In this document: positions 44,600 to 53,863 of the stretch, one piece after another
How the letters are laid out: every line of letters starts with the position of its first letter
Position numbering within the stretch: position 1 is the stretch's first letter
Assembly: GCF_900289045.1 (NCBI RefSeq)
Contig: NZ_LT985188.1
Span: forward strand, 3,780,678 to 3,844,677
Source of the DNA: Micropruina glycogenica
GTDB lineage: Bacteria > Actinomycetota > Actinomycetes > Propionibacteriales > Propionibacteriaceae
DNA: 64,000 nt
Direction: 5' to 3'
Translations under genes and position numbers: made by a program
Notes under the pieces: generated by a model
What the model saw: only the letters and a program-made list of their open reading frames with translations
What the model was told of the DNA's origin: nothing
Databases searched by the model: none

Positions 44600-44626
44600 G
44601 TTCGGAGCCGACGCCCGGTCGGACGG
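44600..44626 (-). promoter_or_regulatory. Candidate SigK promoter of the molybdopterin oxidoreductase
   Basis: In minus-strand sense: CCGTCC (44626-44621), 15 bases, CCGAAC (44605-44600), inside CGGCTCCGAACA, 25 bases before the ATG. Spacing and boxes match the promoter at 42739-42765. Confidence 0.7.
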
Positions 44627-44680
44627 GTGTGTCAGGCCTTCACACTAGGGTGGGGCTCCAACCCCACGAAAGGATCAGGC

Positions 44681-45850
44681 GTGGCCTTCCGTCCCTTCCG
44701 CCGATCACGCAGCCGTCCGTCCACCGCGGGGGCCGGCGCGGAACCGTCTGTGATCGTCGTGCCCACCGCCGAACCCGAGCCCGAGAACCCCATTCCGCAA
44801 GGTGTACGCACGGCGGCGGGCTGGGCCTGGCGGTTGCTGCTGTTCGCGGCGCTGGTGTGGGGGTTCGGGTGGCTGATGGCCGAGTTCAGCGAAGTGTCGG
44901 TGCCGCTGGGCATCGCCTTTCTGCTGACCGCACTGCTCAGTCCGCTGGCGCACCGGCTCAAGCAGTGGAACTGGCCGCCGTTGCTGGCCGCTGCCGCCTG
45001 TCTATTGCTGATGGCGTTGCTCATCGTCGGCATCGGCTGGGGCATCGGGGTCAACGCTGCCCGGCAGGCGCCCGAGCTGGCCGATCAGGCCGTCGCCGGG
45101 TTCAACCAGTTCATGCAGTGGGTGGCCAATGGGCCGCTCGCCATCGATCAGGCGCAACTCGACCGCTGGATGCAGTCGCTCACCGCCTGGGTCAGCGCGT
45201 CGCAAGCCGTACTCGCCGGGTACGTGGCCAAGATCGGCGCGTCCGTCGGGCACTTCTTCGCCGGCGTCGCCATCGCCCTGATCGCCACCTTCTTCTTTCT
45301 CGCCGAGGGTCAACACCTGTGGCAATCGGCGCAGCGCATGCTGCCCGAGCGGTATCAGCAGCCGACCAACAAAGCCGTCGAGCGCGGTTGGGCCTCGTTG
45401 GTCAGCTACATGCGCGCCCAGGTGATCGTCTCTGCCGTGGACGCCGCGGGTGTCGCTGCCATCGCGTTCTTTCTCGGGCTGCCGATGGCGTTGGCGCTGT
45501 TCGCCCTGACCTTCATCGTGTGCTTCATTCCGGTGGTGGGTGCGGTGATCGCCGGCACGGTGGCCACGTCGCTGGCGCTGATCACCCACGGGTGGGTCGC
45601 GGCGCTCATCATGGTGGGCGGCACCATCGCGGTGATGTGGCTCGAGTCGCACCTGCTGCAGCCGCTGCTGCTGGGCAAGGCGGCGCAGGTGCATCCACTG
45701 GCGGTGCTGCTCGGCATCGCCGTGGGTGCTCAGGTGGGCGGCATCGTCGGTGCTGTGATCGCGATTCCGGTGTTGGCGTTCGGGTTGGCGTTCATTCGGT
45801 CGCTGCGCGGCGTTCCCGTCGCAGGCGCCGAAGATAAGGGAAAGCCCTGA
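44681..45850 (+). CDS. AI-2E transporter family (PerM-like) permease
   Basis: 389 residues. A basic/acidic N-terminus precedes about eight membrane helices. Family segments: LGIAFLLTALLSPLAHRLK, VGHFFAGVAIALIATFFFLAEG, YMRAQVIVSAVDAAGVAAIAFFLGLPMALALFALTFIVCFIPVVGAVIAG and ESHLLQPLLLGKAAQVHPLAVLLGI. Members export autoinducer-2 or exchange ions; the role here is open. GTG 44681 follows AAAGGA at about 44669. Divergent from the molybdopterin oxidoreductase. Confidence 0.88.
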   Translation: MAFRPFRRSRSRPSTAGAGAEPSVIVVPTAEPEPENPIPQGVRTAAGWAWRLLLFAALVWGFGWLMAEFSEVSVPLGIAFLLTALLSPLAHRLKQWNWPPLLAAAACLLLMALLIVGIGWGIGVNAARQAPELADQAVAGFNQFMQWVANGPLAIDQAQLDRWMQSLTAWVSASQAVLAGYVAKIGASVGHFFAGVAIALIATFFFLAEGQHLWQSAQRMLPERYQQPTNKAVERGWASLVSYMRAQVIVSAVDAAGVAAIAFFLGLPMALALFALTFIVCFIPVVGAVIAGTVATSLALITHGWVAALIMVGGTIAVMWLESHLLQPLLLGKAAQVHPLAVLLGIAVGAQVGGIVGAVIAIPVLAFGLAFIRSLRGVPVAGAEDKGKP

Positions 45851-45875
45851 GCCCGGAGGCTTTCCATTCTAGAAA

Positions 45876-45898
45876 CATGCGTTTACATTTGACGCATG
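45876..45898 (+). promoter_or_regulatory. Inverted repeat over the start of the DUF4097-like gene
   Basis: CATGCGT (45876-45882) and ACGCATG (45892-45898) flank TTACATTTG. The right arm includes the ATG start codon. TACATT inside the loop ends six bases before the ATG, like other leaderless -10 boxes in this window, so a protein bound to the repeat would block transcription directly. Confidence 0.6.
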
Positions 45899-46768
45899 GC
45901 ACCTGAACCTGATCTCACGCCGATTCTCGAAGACCTTGCCGCGGGGCGTATCGACGCCTCCGAGGCCGCCCGACGCATCGATGCGCTCAAGGCGGCGGCC
46001 GAACAGACGTCCGAACCCAGTGACGACGAAATCGCGGGCGAGGCCGACCGGCCCGGCCAGCACGCATCCGGGGTGTTCAACCAGCCGCCGTTCATCGAGG
46101 ACGTTCCGCCCAGCCCGCGCCGGGCGACGGGTGCGAAGGGCGTCGACCGGGTGAGTGTGCGCGCCGTGGCCCGCCGGGTGCGCATCGTGGGCGACGGCTC
46201 GGTGGCGACCGCGTCGGTGGACGGCCCGCATGTGCTGCGCCGCACCGGCTCGGTGCTCGAGGTGACCAGCGACGGCGACATCGGCCCCAGCTTCGACGGC
46301 TTCGTGCTGAGGCCGCCGCGCAGTTTCGACGACCTGCGCTCGATCGGGCTGGGCAAAGAACTGCTCGTGCGCGTGAACCCCAGCATCGCCGTCGACGCCG
46401 AGGTGACCGCGGGGGCTCTGACCACCGAAGGCGTGCCGTTCCTGGGCAAGATCCGGGTCACCGCGGGGGGTGCGACGCTCGATCGGGTGGCCGAAGCCAA
46501 CGACGTGCTGGTGCAGGCGGGGTCCGCGACGATTCGGGGCGACCTCGCCACCGGACGGTCGCGCATTCGCTGCGAGTCGGGCTCACTCGACATCGAGCTG
46601 GGCGACCGGTCGAGCGTGACGGTGCGCACCGACGTCCAGTTGGGCAAGGTGAGCTGGGTGGGCGCCGACAACGATCACGTCGACGAGGTGGTGCTGGGTA
46701 GCGGCGCAGCGCGGCTCGATGTGGGCGTGGTGATGGGCTGGGCCACCATCAAGGCCGACCTGCGATGA
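45896..46768 (+). CDS. DUF4097-like adhesin-type protein with N-terminal SHOCT-like motif
   Basis: 290 residues. Starts with PILEDLAAGRIDASEAARRIDALK, a short helical motif of the SHOCT type, followed by a polar linker and a right-handed beta-helix-like C-terminal half (VTAGALTTEGVPFLGKIRV, ATLDRVAEANDVLVQAGSATIRGDLATGRSRIRCESGSLDIELGDRSS), as in DUF4097 proteins. No signal peptide is seen. The stop overlaps the DUF2089 start by four bases (ATGA). Function unknown; such pairs are thought to act in envelope-stress-like regulation, but that is inference. Confidence 0.75.
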   Translation: MAPEPDLTPILEDLAAGRIDASEAARRIDALKAAAEQTSEPSDDEIAGEADRPGQHASGVFNQPPFIEDVPPSPRRATGAKGVDRVSVRAVARRVRIVGDGSVATASVDGPHVLRRTGSVLEVTSDGDIGPSFDGFVLRPPRSFDDLRSIGLGKELLVRVNPSIAVDAEVTAGALTTEGVPFLGKIRVTAGGATLDRVAEANDVLVQAGSATIRGDLATGRSRIRCESGSLDIELGDRSSVTVRTDVQLGKVSWVGADNDHVDEVVLGSGAARLDVGVVMGWATIKADLR

Positions 46769-47184
46769 CCGGCGGGCATCGCAGCGCCGGGCATCGTCCG
46801 CCGGTCGACTGCCCGGTGTGCGGCGACGAACTGGTCACCAGCCGACTGGGCTGCCCCGGCTGCGGCACGGAGTTGTCGGGCCATTTCGCCCGCTGCGACT
46901 ACTGCGCCCTGGACGCCAAAGAGCTCGAACTGCTGCAGGTGTTTCTCAGCTCGCGCGGCAATCTGCGCGAGGTCGAAAAGCACCTGGGCGTCTCGTACCC
47001 CACGGCGCGGGCGCGGTTCACCGATCTGCTGGTCAAGCTCGGCCTGGCGGGCGACGAGGCACCGGCCGACGCAGCGACGTCAGCGACCGGGACGTCCGAC
47101 GCCAGGGAGCAGGTGTTGGCGCAGGTCTCTGCGGGCACCCTCAGCCCCGAGAAGGCGGCGGCACTGTTGGCCCAACTGCCCTGA
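46765..47184 (+). CDS. DUF2089 family protein: zinc ribbon plus helix-turn-helix
   Basis: 139 residues. Zinc ribbon Cys pairs: CPVCGDEL, CPGCGTEL and CDYCALD. A helix-turn-helix follows (LLQVFLSSRGNLREVEKHLGVSYPTARARFTDLLVKLGL). The C-terminus VLAQVSAGTLSPEKAAALLAQL repeats the same helical motif found at the start of the preceding protein. It is probably a DNA-binding regulator that partners that protein. Coupled to it by ATGA; a family B array follows. Confidence 0.88.
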   Translation: MTGGHRSAGHRPPVDCPVCGDELVTSRLGCPGCGTELSGHFARCDYCALDAKELELLQVFLSSRGNLREVEKHLGVSYPTARARFTDLLVKLGLAGDEAPADAATSATGTSDAREQVLAQVSAGTLSPEKAAALLAQLP

Positions 47185-47212
47185 GCAGTAAGGGACCGTG
47201 CTCTGAATCCGA

Positions 47213-47503
47213 CCCGGGGACGGTTCTTCGTGGTCAGGGGACGGTTCTCCAGCCAGCTGGGGGACGGTTCTCTGACTGGTTGGAGAACCGTCCCCTGTCT
47301 GGTTGGAGAACCGTCCCCTGTCTGGTTGGAGAACCGTCCCCTGTCTGGTTGGAGAACCGTCCCCTGTCTGGTTGGAGAACCGTCCCCTGACTGGTTGGAG
47401 AACCGTCCCCTGTCTGGTTGGAGAACCGTCCCCTGTCTGGTTGGAGAACCGTCCCCTGACTGGTTGGAGAACCGTCCCCTTACTGGTTGGAGAACCGTCC
47501 CGG
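47213..47503. repeat. 23-bp tandem repeat array (family B), copy 3, largest
   Basis: Three forward GGGGACGGTTCT units (from about 47217) face ten head-to-tail units of GGTTGGAGAACCGTCCCC plus a 5-base linker. Units start at 47278, 47301, 47324 and so on every 23 bases. Linkers are TGTCT six times, TGACT twice and TTACT once; the last unit runs into CGGG. The array ends eight bases before the greA stop codon, between convergent gene ends. Confidence 0.95.
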
Positions 47504-47511
47504 GTCGCCCG

Positions 47512-48024
47512 TCAGCCTTTGTACGCCTCCACGGCCAACACCGTGACCTCGATCGGGTTGCCGTTGGGCGCGGTGTAGGTCACCGTGTCGCCCACCTTCG
47601 CGCCGGTGATCGCGGCACCCAAGGGGGACTGCGGCGAGAACACCTCGATGTCGGTCGAGTCGGCCAAAGCCATCAACTCGCGCGAGCCGAGTAGAAACGT
47701 GTCGGTGTCGTCGGGGTCGTCGTCGTAGGCGATGGTCACCTTGCAGCCGGGAGCCACCTCGTGAACGTCGCCCTCGGGCGCCTCGCCCACCTGAGCGTTG
47801 CGCAGCATCGATTCGAGCTGGCGAATGCGCAGCTCCTGCTGCCCCTGCTCGTCACGCGCTGCGTGGTAGCCCGCGTTCTCGCTCAGGTCGCCCTCGTCGC
47901 GGGCGCGCGCGATCTTCGCCGTCACGGTCGCCCGACCCTCGCCCTTCAGCAACTCCAGCTCAGCGCTGGCAGCGTCGTACGCCTCCTGGGTCAGCCAGAT
48001 GGTGTCAATATGCTCGTCAGCCAT
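47512..48024 (-). CDS. greA: Transcription elongation factor GreA
   Basis: 170 residues. N-terminal coiled coil with the catalytic tip RARDEGDLSENAGYHAARDEQ (Asp and Glu that help RNA polymerase cleave backtracked RNA), then the FKBP-like C-terminal domain (VEVFSPQSPLGAAITGAKVGDTVTY). ATG 48024 has TAAGCT six bases upstream, so the message is probably leaderless. Confidence 0.96.
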   Translation of the reverse strand: MADEHIDTIWLTQEAYDAASAELELLKGEGRATVTAKIARARDEGDLSENAGYHAARDEQGQQELRIRQLESMLRNAQVGEAPEGDVHEVAPGCKVTIAYDDDPDDTDTFLLGSRELMALADSTDIEVFSPQSPLGAAITGAKVGDTVTYTAPNGNPIEVTVLAVEAYKG

Positions 48025-48094
48025 CGGACGAGCTTAGCCCGAAGCCACCGGTCAACGGCTAATACGCGAACTCATCGAGACGTTTCGACCTCGG

Positions 48095-48499
48095 TCAGGT
48101 CGCCGGGCCGCACGACTCCACGGTGATCGCCGTGCCGCGTTTGAAGGTGCGCACGCTCACCGGCACCGTGGTCAGTCGCTCGGTGCCCGGCGGCACCTGC
48201 ACCCAGAGCTCCCCCACCCGGTCGTAGGTCACCGCCTGCACGATCACGAAGCACTTGGCAGCCACGGACGGGTCGGGCCGGTCGACCGTCAACGTGGCGG
48301 TCATCTCGTTGTCGCTCACCACGGCAAAGGTGTCGATGCGTCCGCTCACCTGCGGGTTGGCCCGACTCGTCGCCACCCACACCACGTAGGCGACCAACGC
48401 CAGCACCACCAGCCCCAGTACGGCCAGTACGGCGGGCGAAAACCGCTGTTTCGGGTACCGCCGACGGACGCGCTCGCGGTCGGCCTCGGTGATGGTCAC
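48095..48499 (-). CDS. DUF4307 family membrane protein
   Basis: 134 residues. A basic segment (RERVRRRYPKQRFS) leads into one membrane helix (AVLAVLGLVVLALVAYVVWV) and a beta-rich extracytoplasmic domain (TATLTVDRPDPSVAAKCFVIVQAVTYDRVGELWVQVPPG, TAITVESCGP). Conserved neighbour of greA and mca in actinobacteria. Function unknown. GTG 48499 is used because CAGAAT ends six bases before it; it is divergent from mca. Confidence 0.88.
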   Translation of the reverse strand: MTITEADRERVRRRYPKQRFSPAVLAVLGLVVLALVAYVVWVATSRANPQVSGRIDTFAVVSDNEMTATLTVDRPDPSVAAKCFVIVQAVTYDRVGELWVQVPPGTERLTTVPVSVRTFKRGTAITVESCGPAT

Positions 48500-48571
48500 C
48501 CTGTCATTCTGCCCCGTCCGGCCGGTGGAAGCGGCCGCCATCGGTTTGAGCCGGTGGGCACAATGGCGCCC

Positions 48572-49507
48572 ATGCCTGAGACCAGCATGATGCGAGTGGA
48601 CGCCGCGGGCGAGCCGTTGCGCCTGCTGGCCGTACACGCCCACCCCGACGACGAGTCGTCCAAGGGGGCGGCGACCACCGCGAAGTACGTGGCGCAGGGC
48701 GTCCAGGTGCTGGTGGCCACCTGCACGGGCGGCGAGCGTGGCTCGATTCTGAACCCGCGCATGGACACGCCCGAGAACTGGGCCAACATGACCACTCTGC
48801 GCAACGCCGAGATGGCCCGGGCGAAGACGATTCTGGGCATCGAGCAGACGTGGCTCGGCTTCGTCGACTCCGGCCTGCCCGAGGGTGATCCGCTGCCGCC
48901 CCTGCCCGAGGGCTGCTTCGGCCTGATGGACCCCGACGAGGCTGCGGGCCCCCTGGTCAAGGTGATTCGCGAGTTCAGGCCGCACGTGCTCACCACCTAT
49001 GACGAGAACGGGGGCTACCCGCACCCCGACCACATCATGTGCCACAAGATCTCGATGGCCGCGGTCGATGCGGCCGGCGACCCCGACGCCTGGCCCGAGC
49101 ACGGCCCCGCCTGGCAGGTGCAGAAGGTCTACTACCACATGAACTTTCATCGCGGACGGCTGGCGAAGCTCGACGAACTGATGCACGCCCAGGGGCTCGA
49201 AAGCCCGTACGCCGAGTGGCTGCAGAACTGGGAACGTGACGACGTGACAGCCCGGCTGACCACCTTCGTGCCTTGTGGCGAGTACTTTCCGCTGCGCGAC
49301 CATGCGTTGCGGGCGCACGCCACGCAGATCGACCCCGACGGGTTCTGGTTTGCGGTGCCGATGGCCATTCAGCAGGCCGGCTGGCCCACCGAGGACTACC
49401 AGCTTGCCAAGTCGATGGTGCCGGTCACTCTGCCCGAGGACGACCTGTTCGCGGGCATCGACACCCGAACCCCGGTTACGCTCGACACATGGTCTTACTC
49501 GATCTAG
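48572..49507 (+). CDS. mca: Mycothiol S-conjugate amidase
   Basis: 311 residues, LmbE/PIG-L deacetylase fold. Zinc motif AVHAHPDDESSKGAA (His24, Asp27 region) and the third ligand in YPHPDHIMCHKIS. CTGGERGSILNP and NADM-like substrate loops are present. It cuts mycothiol-drug adducts so that the mercapturic acid can be exported, and so supports the view that this organism makes mycothiol. ATG 48572 has CACAAT seven bases upstream; an in-frame ATG at 48587 is possible. MshB is a paralogue, but length and synteny favour Mca. Confidence 0.94.
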   Translation: MPETSMMRVDAAGEPLRLLAVHAHPDDESSKGAATTAKYVAQGVQVLVATCTGGERGSILNPRMDTPENWANMTTLRNAEMARAKTILGIEQTWLGFVDSGLPEGDPLPPLPEGCFGLMDPDEAAGPLVKVIREFRPHVLTTYDENGGYPHPDHIMCHKISMAAVDAAGDPDAWPEHGPAWQVQKVYYHMNFHRGRLAKLDELMHAQGLESPYAEWLQNWERDDVTARLTTFVPCGEYFPLRDHALRAHATQIDPDGFWFAVPMAIQQAGWPTEDYQLAKSMVPVTLPEDDLFAGIDTRTPVTLDTWSYSI

Positions 49508-49662
49508 CGGACGCCAGTTGGTTCCCCCTGGTGATGGTGCTGGGGTTGGGCGTGGTGATGTACGTGCTGTACCGCAGCATGCGGCACGAGATGGGCAAGA
49601 TCACGGTGCCCGACGACCCTGAGAAGTCCGACGACACGTCCGATCAGCGATCGAACACCTGA
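49489..49662 (+). CDS. Small single-pass membrane protein after mca
   Basis: 57 residues: MVLLDLADASWFPLVMVLGLGVVMYVLYRSMRHEMGKI and an acidic, polar tail. One membrane helix. Its start overlaps the last 19 bases of mca, so it depends on mca translation. A small membrane protein occupies the same place in mycobacteria (next to mca). Function unknown. Confidence 0.75.
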   Translation: MVLLDLADASWFPLVMVLGLGVVMYVLYRSMRHEMGKITVPDDPEKSDDTSDQRSNT

Positions 49663-50024
49663 CGGTGAGGGGGTCTCTCCCGGGGGATCGGCCTTGGTCA
49701 GCATGTGCGCACGCGGTTCGAATGCGGCGTCAGGACGCGGAGGGAGTCGTACCTGCGGCCGGGTCTGATTGTGCGGCACGACCCGGCGGCCGCGTCAAAG
49801 AGGGTGTTGATCCGACCCCCGTCTGAGGTGGTCAGATCCACTTCTTGTGTGCAGTCCTGGTCTCGGCCGTCTCGCGACTAGGGGTCAGGAACAGCGCATC
49901 ACACCGCTTCGGCAAACTCGCCTAGGCTAGGGGAGCGATATCCGCCGAGCACGGGGCCACGCATCGGCGCAGCGAACGCACCATTGATCAATCGGTTCGC
50001 CACCATCCACAGGAGTGACACGTA
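49663..50024. other. Gene-free interval before yyaL
   Basis: 362 bases. No reading frame is convincing and no repeat family member was found. TAGGCTAGG near 49925 is a possible promoter box; CAGGAG lies about ten bases before the yyaL start. Confidence 0.5.
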
Positions 50025-52217
<2,193 letters not shown>

Positions 52218-52307
52218 ACGATTGAACCCCTCCACCGCGATCGTGGTCGCGGTCAAGGGGTTCGAGAGCATGGACGACTCGCGCCGTCCACGTCGTGGGG
52301 TTAGGGC

Positions 52308-52499
52308 TCAGGCGTAGCTCGGGTCGAGACGCTTGGCCAGCCGCATGCTGCCGCGGGCGGTGGCCCGCAGCCAACGGGCGCTCAACTGGCGACCGGTGGC
52401 GTGGACGGCCGGCACGAACCGAGGGTCGAGTACCGGCTGGACGTCATGGGTGCCGAGTTCGGCGGCCTGAATCAAGGTGACTGAATTGGTCATGGTCAT
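52308..52499 (-). CDS. Small basic protein downstream of a LacI regulator
   Basis: 63 residues beginning MTMTNSVTLIQAAELGTHD, with a basic C-terminal half (RQLSARWLRATARGSMRLAKRLD). Not recognised. AAAGGAAAG lies a few bases before ATG 52499, and the LacI stop is only 13 bases upstream, so it is the second gene of that transcript. No membrane helix or signal peptide. Coding status rests on the good ribosome site and operon position. Confidence 0.6.
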   Translation of the reverse strand: MTMTNSVTLIQAAELGTHDVQPVLDPRFVPAVHATGRQLSARWLRATARGSMRLAKRLDPSYA

Positions 52500-52511
52500 G
52501 TCGCTTTCCTT

Positions 52512-53582
52512 TCAGCGAGTGGTGATCGGTGCTGGCCCAGTGCTCGAACGCACTTTCAGCTCGATCGGCAGCAGGATCTGCCGCTCGGGGTAATCGGGGT
52601 CCATCGCGAGCCGGCCGGCCAGGCGGCCCTTCTCGACGATGGGTTGGTGCACCGACGTGAGGCCCACGAAGGCCGCGTCGGGCAGGTCGTCGAAGCCGGC
52701 GATCGACACCTCGTGGCCGGGGGTGAGGCCGCGCTGTTGCGCCGCGTCCCAGACGCCGAGGGCGAGCACGTCGCTCAGCGCGACGATTGCGGTGGGACGG
52801 TCTTGCACGTCGAGCACGTAGGCGCCGGCGGTGCGTCCGGACTCGCGCACGTTGTGGCCGGCGGTGAGCACGCGAATGCTCGCCTCAGGCATGGCCTCAC
52901 GCAGGCCCGCGACCCGATTCTGGGTGAAGCCGCCGTCGTAGCGGCCGAACTCGGGGGGCAACTGCCCGTCGGCGGCCAGTTCGACGTCGAGGCGCTCCCC
53001 GCTGGACGACAACCCCCACGGCACCACCACCGCGACTCGCCGGTGACCGAGTCGGGCCAGGTGCTGGCCGATCAGTCGTCCGGCGAACCGGTCATCGATG
53101 CCCACCCAGTCACCCTCGGACCCCGGCGTGGTGCCGACCACGCGGACCCCCCGGCCGGCCAGCCGCTCGAAACCCGGGTGATTGGCGATCTGCGCTCCGC
53201 TGACCACGGCGTCGACCGGGGCCCGTTGCAGGGACTCGTCGTCGCCGCCCTCTGAGCGCAGCAGCAGCACCGAGGCCTCGTACTCTTCGAGTGCCTCGCC
53301 CAGGCCGGCCATGAACATCACCGTGTAGGGGTCGGAGAACGCCGCCGAGAGGTGAGATCCGAAAACGAACCCGCAGATGCCGGACTTGCCCGAGCGAAGA
53401 GCGCGGCCCGCGGCACTGGGGCCGCAGTAACCCAGCTCTTTGGCCTTGGCGAAGATCTGCTGGCGCAGTTCGTCCGACAGCCGGTCGGGCTTGCTGTACG
53501 CGTTCGACACCGTGGTGACCGAGACGCCCAGGCTCTGGGCGAGGGTCTTCATGGTGACCGGGTTGCTCCCGTGGTGCCCCAT
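52512..53582 (-). CDS. LacI-family transcriptional regulator
   Basis: 356 residues. HTH: TMKTLAQSLGVSVTTVSNAYSKPDRLSDELRQQIFAKAKELGY; effector domain includes GICGFVFGSHLS, VDAVVSGAQIANHPGFERLAGRGV, TAIVALSDVLALGVWDAAQQRGL and VSIAGFDDLPDAAFVGLTSVHQP. The DPYT and ALRSGKSG region is the hinge. A 41-bp perfect palindrome at 53613-53653 lies 31 bases before ATG 53582, so it probably represses itself. No sugar gene adjoins it, so its other targets, if any, are elsewhere (for example the GH31 gene 3 kb away, unproven). Confidence 0.93.
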   Translation of the reverse strand: MGHHGSNPVTMKTLAQSLGVSVTTVSNAYSKPDRLSDELRQQIFAKAKELGYCGPSAAGRALRSGKSGICGFVFGSHLSAAFSDPYTVMFMAGLGEALEEYEASVLLLRSEGGDDESLQRAPVDAVVSGAQIANHPGFERLAGRGVRVVGTTPGSEGDWVGIDDRFAGRLIGQHLARLGHRRVAVVVPWGLSSSGERLDVELAADGQLPPEFGRYDGGFTQNRVAGLREAMPEASIRVLTAGHNVRESGRTAGAYVLDVQDRPTAIVALSDVLALGVWDAAQQRGLTPGHEVSIAGFDDLPDAAFVGLTSVHQPIVEKGRLAGRLAMDPDYPERQILLPIELKVRSSTGPAPITTR

Positions 53583-53612
53583 GGCTGACTCCGCTCCGCG
53601 TGCTGCCGATAT

Positions 53613-53653
53613 GGTTGATCGATAAAGTGAGCGTTACACTTTATCGATCAACC
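53613..53653. promoter_or_regulatory. 41-bp perfect palindromic operator of the second LacI gene
   Basis: GGTTGATCGATAAAGTG (53613-53629) and its exact complement CACTTTATCGATCAACC (53637-53653) flank AGCGTTA. Each arm contains ATCGAT, so two overlapping dimer sites are possible. This is much AT-richer than its surroundings. Confidence 0.8.
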
Positions 53654-53691
53654 GTGCAAGTGGGCTGCCAGCTGGTGTGACCGCGAGGATT

Positions 53692-53797
53692 GGCGATCTC
53701 GCGATCGCTGCACGATGTCGGCTGGGTCGCAGGGTTTCGTCCTGCTGCACGAGAGTAAGCACCCAAGGCGAGATCGTGCCGTGATCTCGAGATCGCC
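53692..53797. repeat. Near-perfect inverted repeat upstream of hemolysin III
   Basis: GGCGATCTCGCGATC (53692-53706) and GATCTCGAGATCGCC (53783-53797) are complementary over 15 bases with one mismatch and enclose 76 bases. The enclosed stretch has a CTGCACGA/..CTGCACGA direct repeat. No gene is seen. Confidence 0.65.
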
Positions 53798-53841
53798 TGA
53801 CGCGCGGTTATTTCAACACTTGTTGATTTGATCCCTCCAGA

Positions 53842-53861
53842 AACCTACGCTACCGTAGGTT
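53842..53861 (+). promoter_or_regulatory. Operator-like palindrome at the hemolysin III start
   Basis: AACCTACG and CGTAGGTT (53842-53849 and 53854-53861) form a perfect 8-bp inverted repeat with a 4-base spacer, two bases before the GTG start. TACCGT within it ends seven bases before the start codon and may be the -10 box, so a repressor (TetR-type by appearance) could block transcription. Confidence 0.6.
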
Positions 53862-53863
53862 GC

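Noticed and set aside
43078..45837. 919-residue plus-strand frame across the molybdopterin oxidoreductase
   Set aside because: Arg/Gly/His-rich shadow that also overlaps the AI-2E permease in another frame; no domain is visible.
47278..47503. Regular direct repeats that could be taken for a CRISPR array
   Set aside because: Spacers would be only five bases and nearly identical (TGTCT/TGACT), and no cas genes are near. It is a tandem minisatellite-like array.
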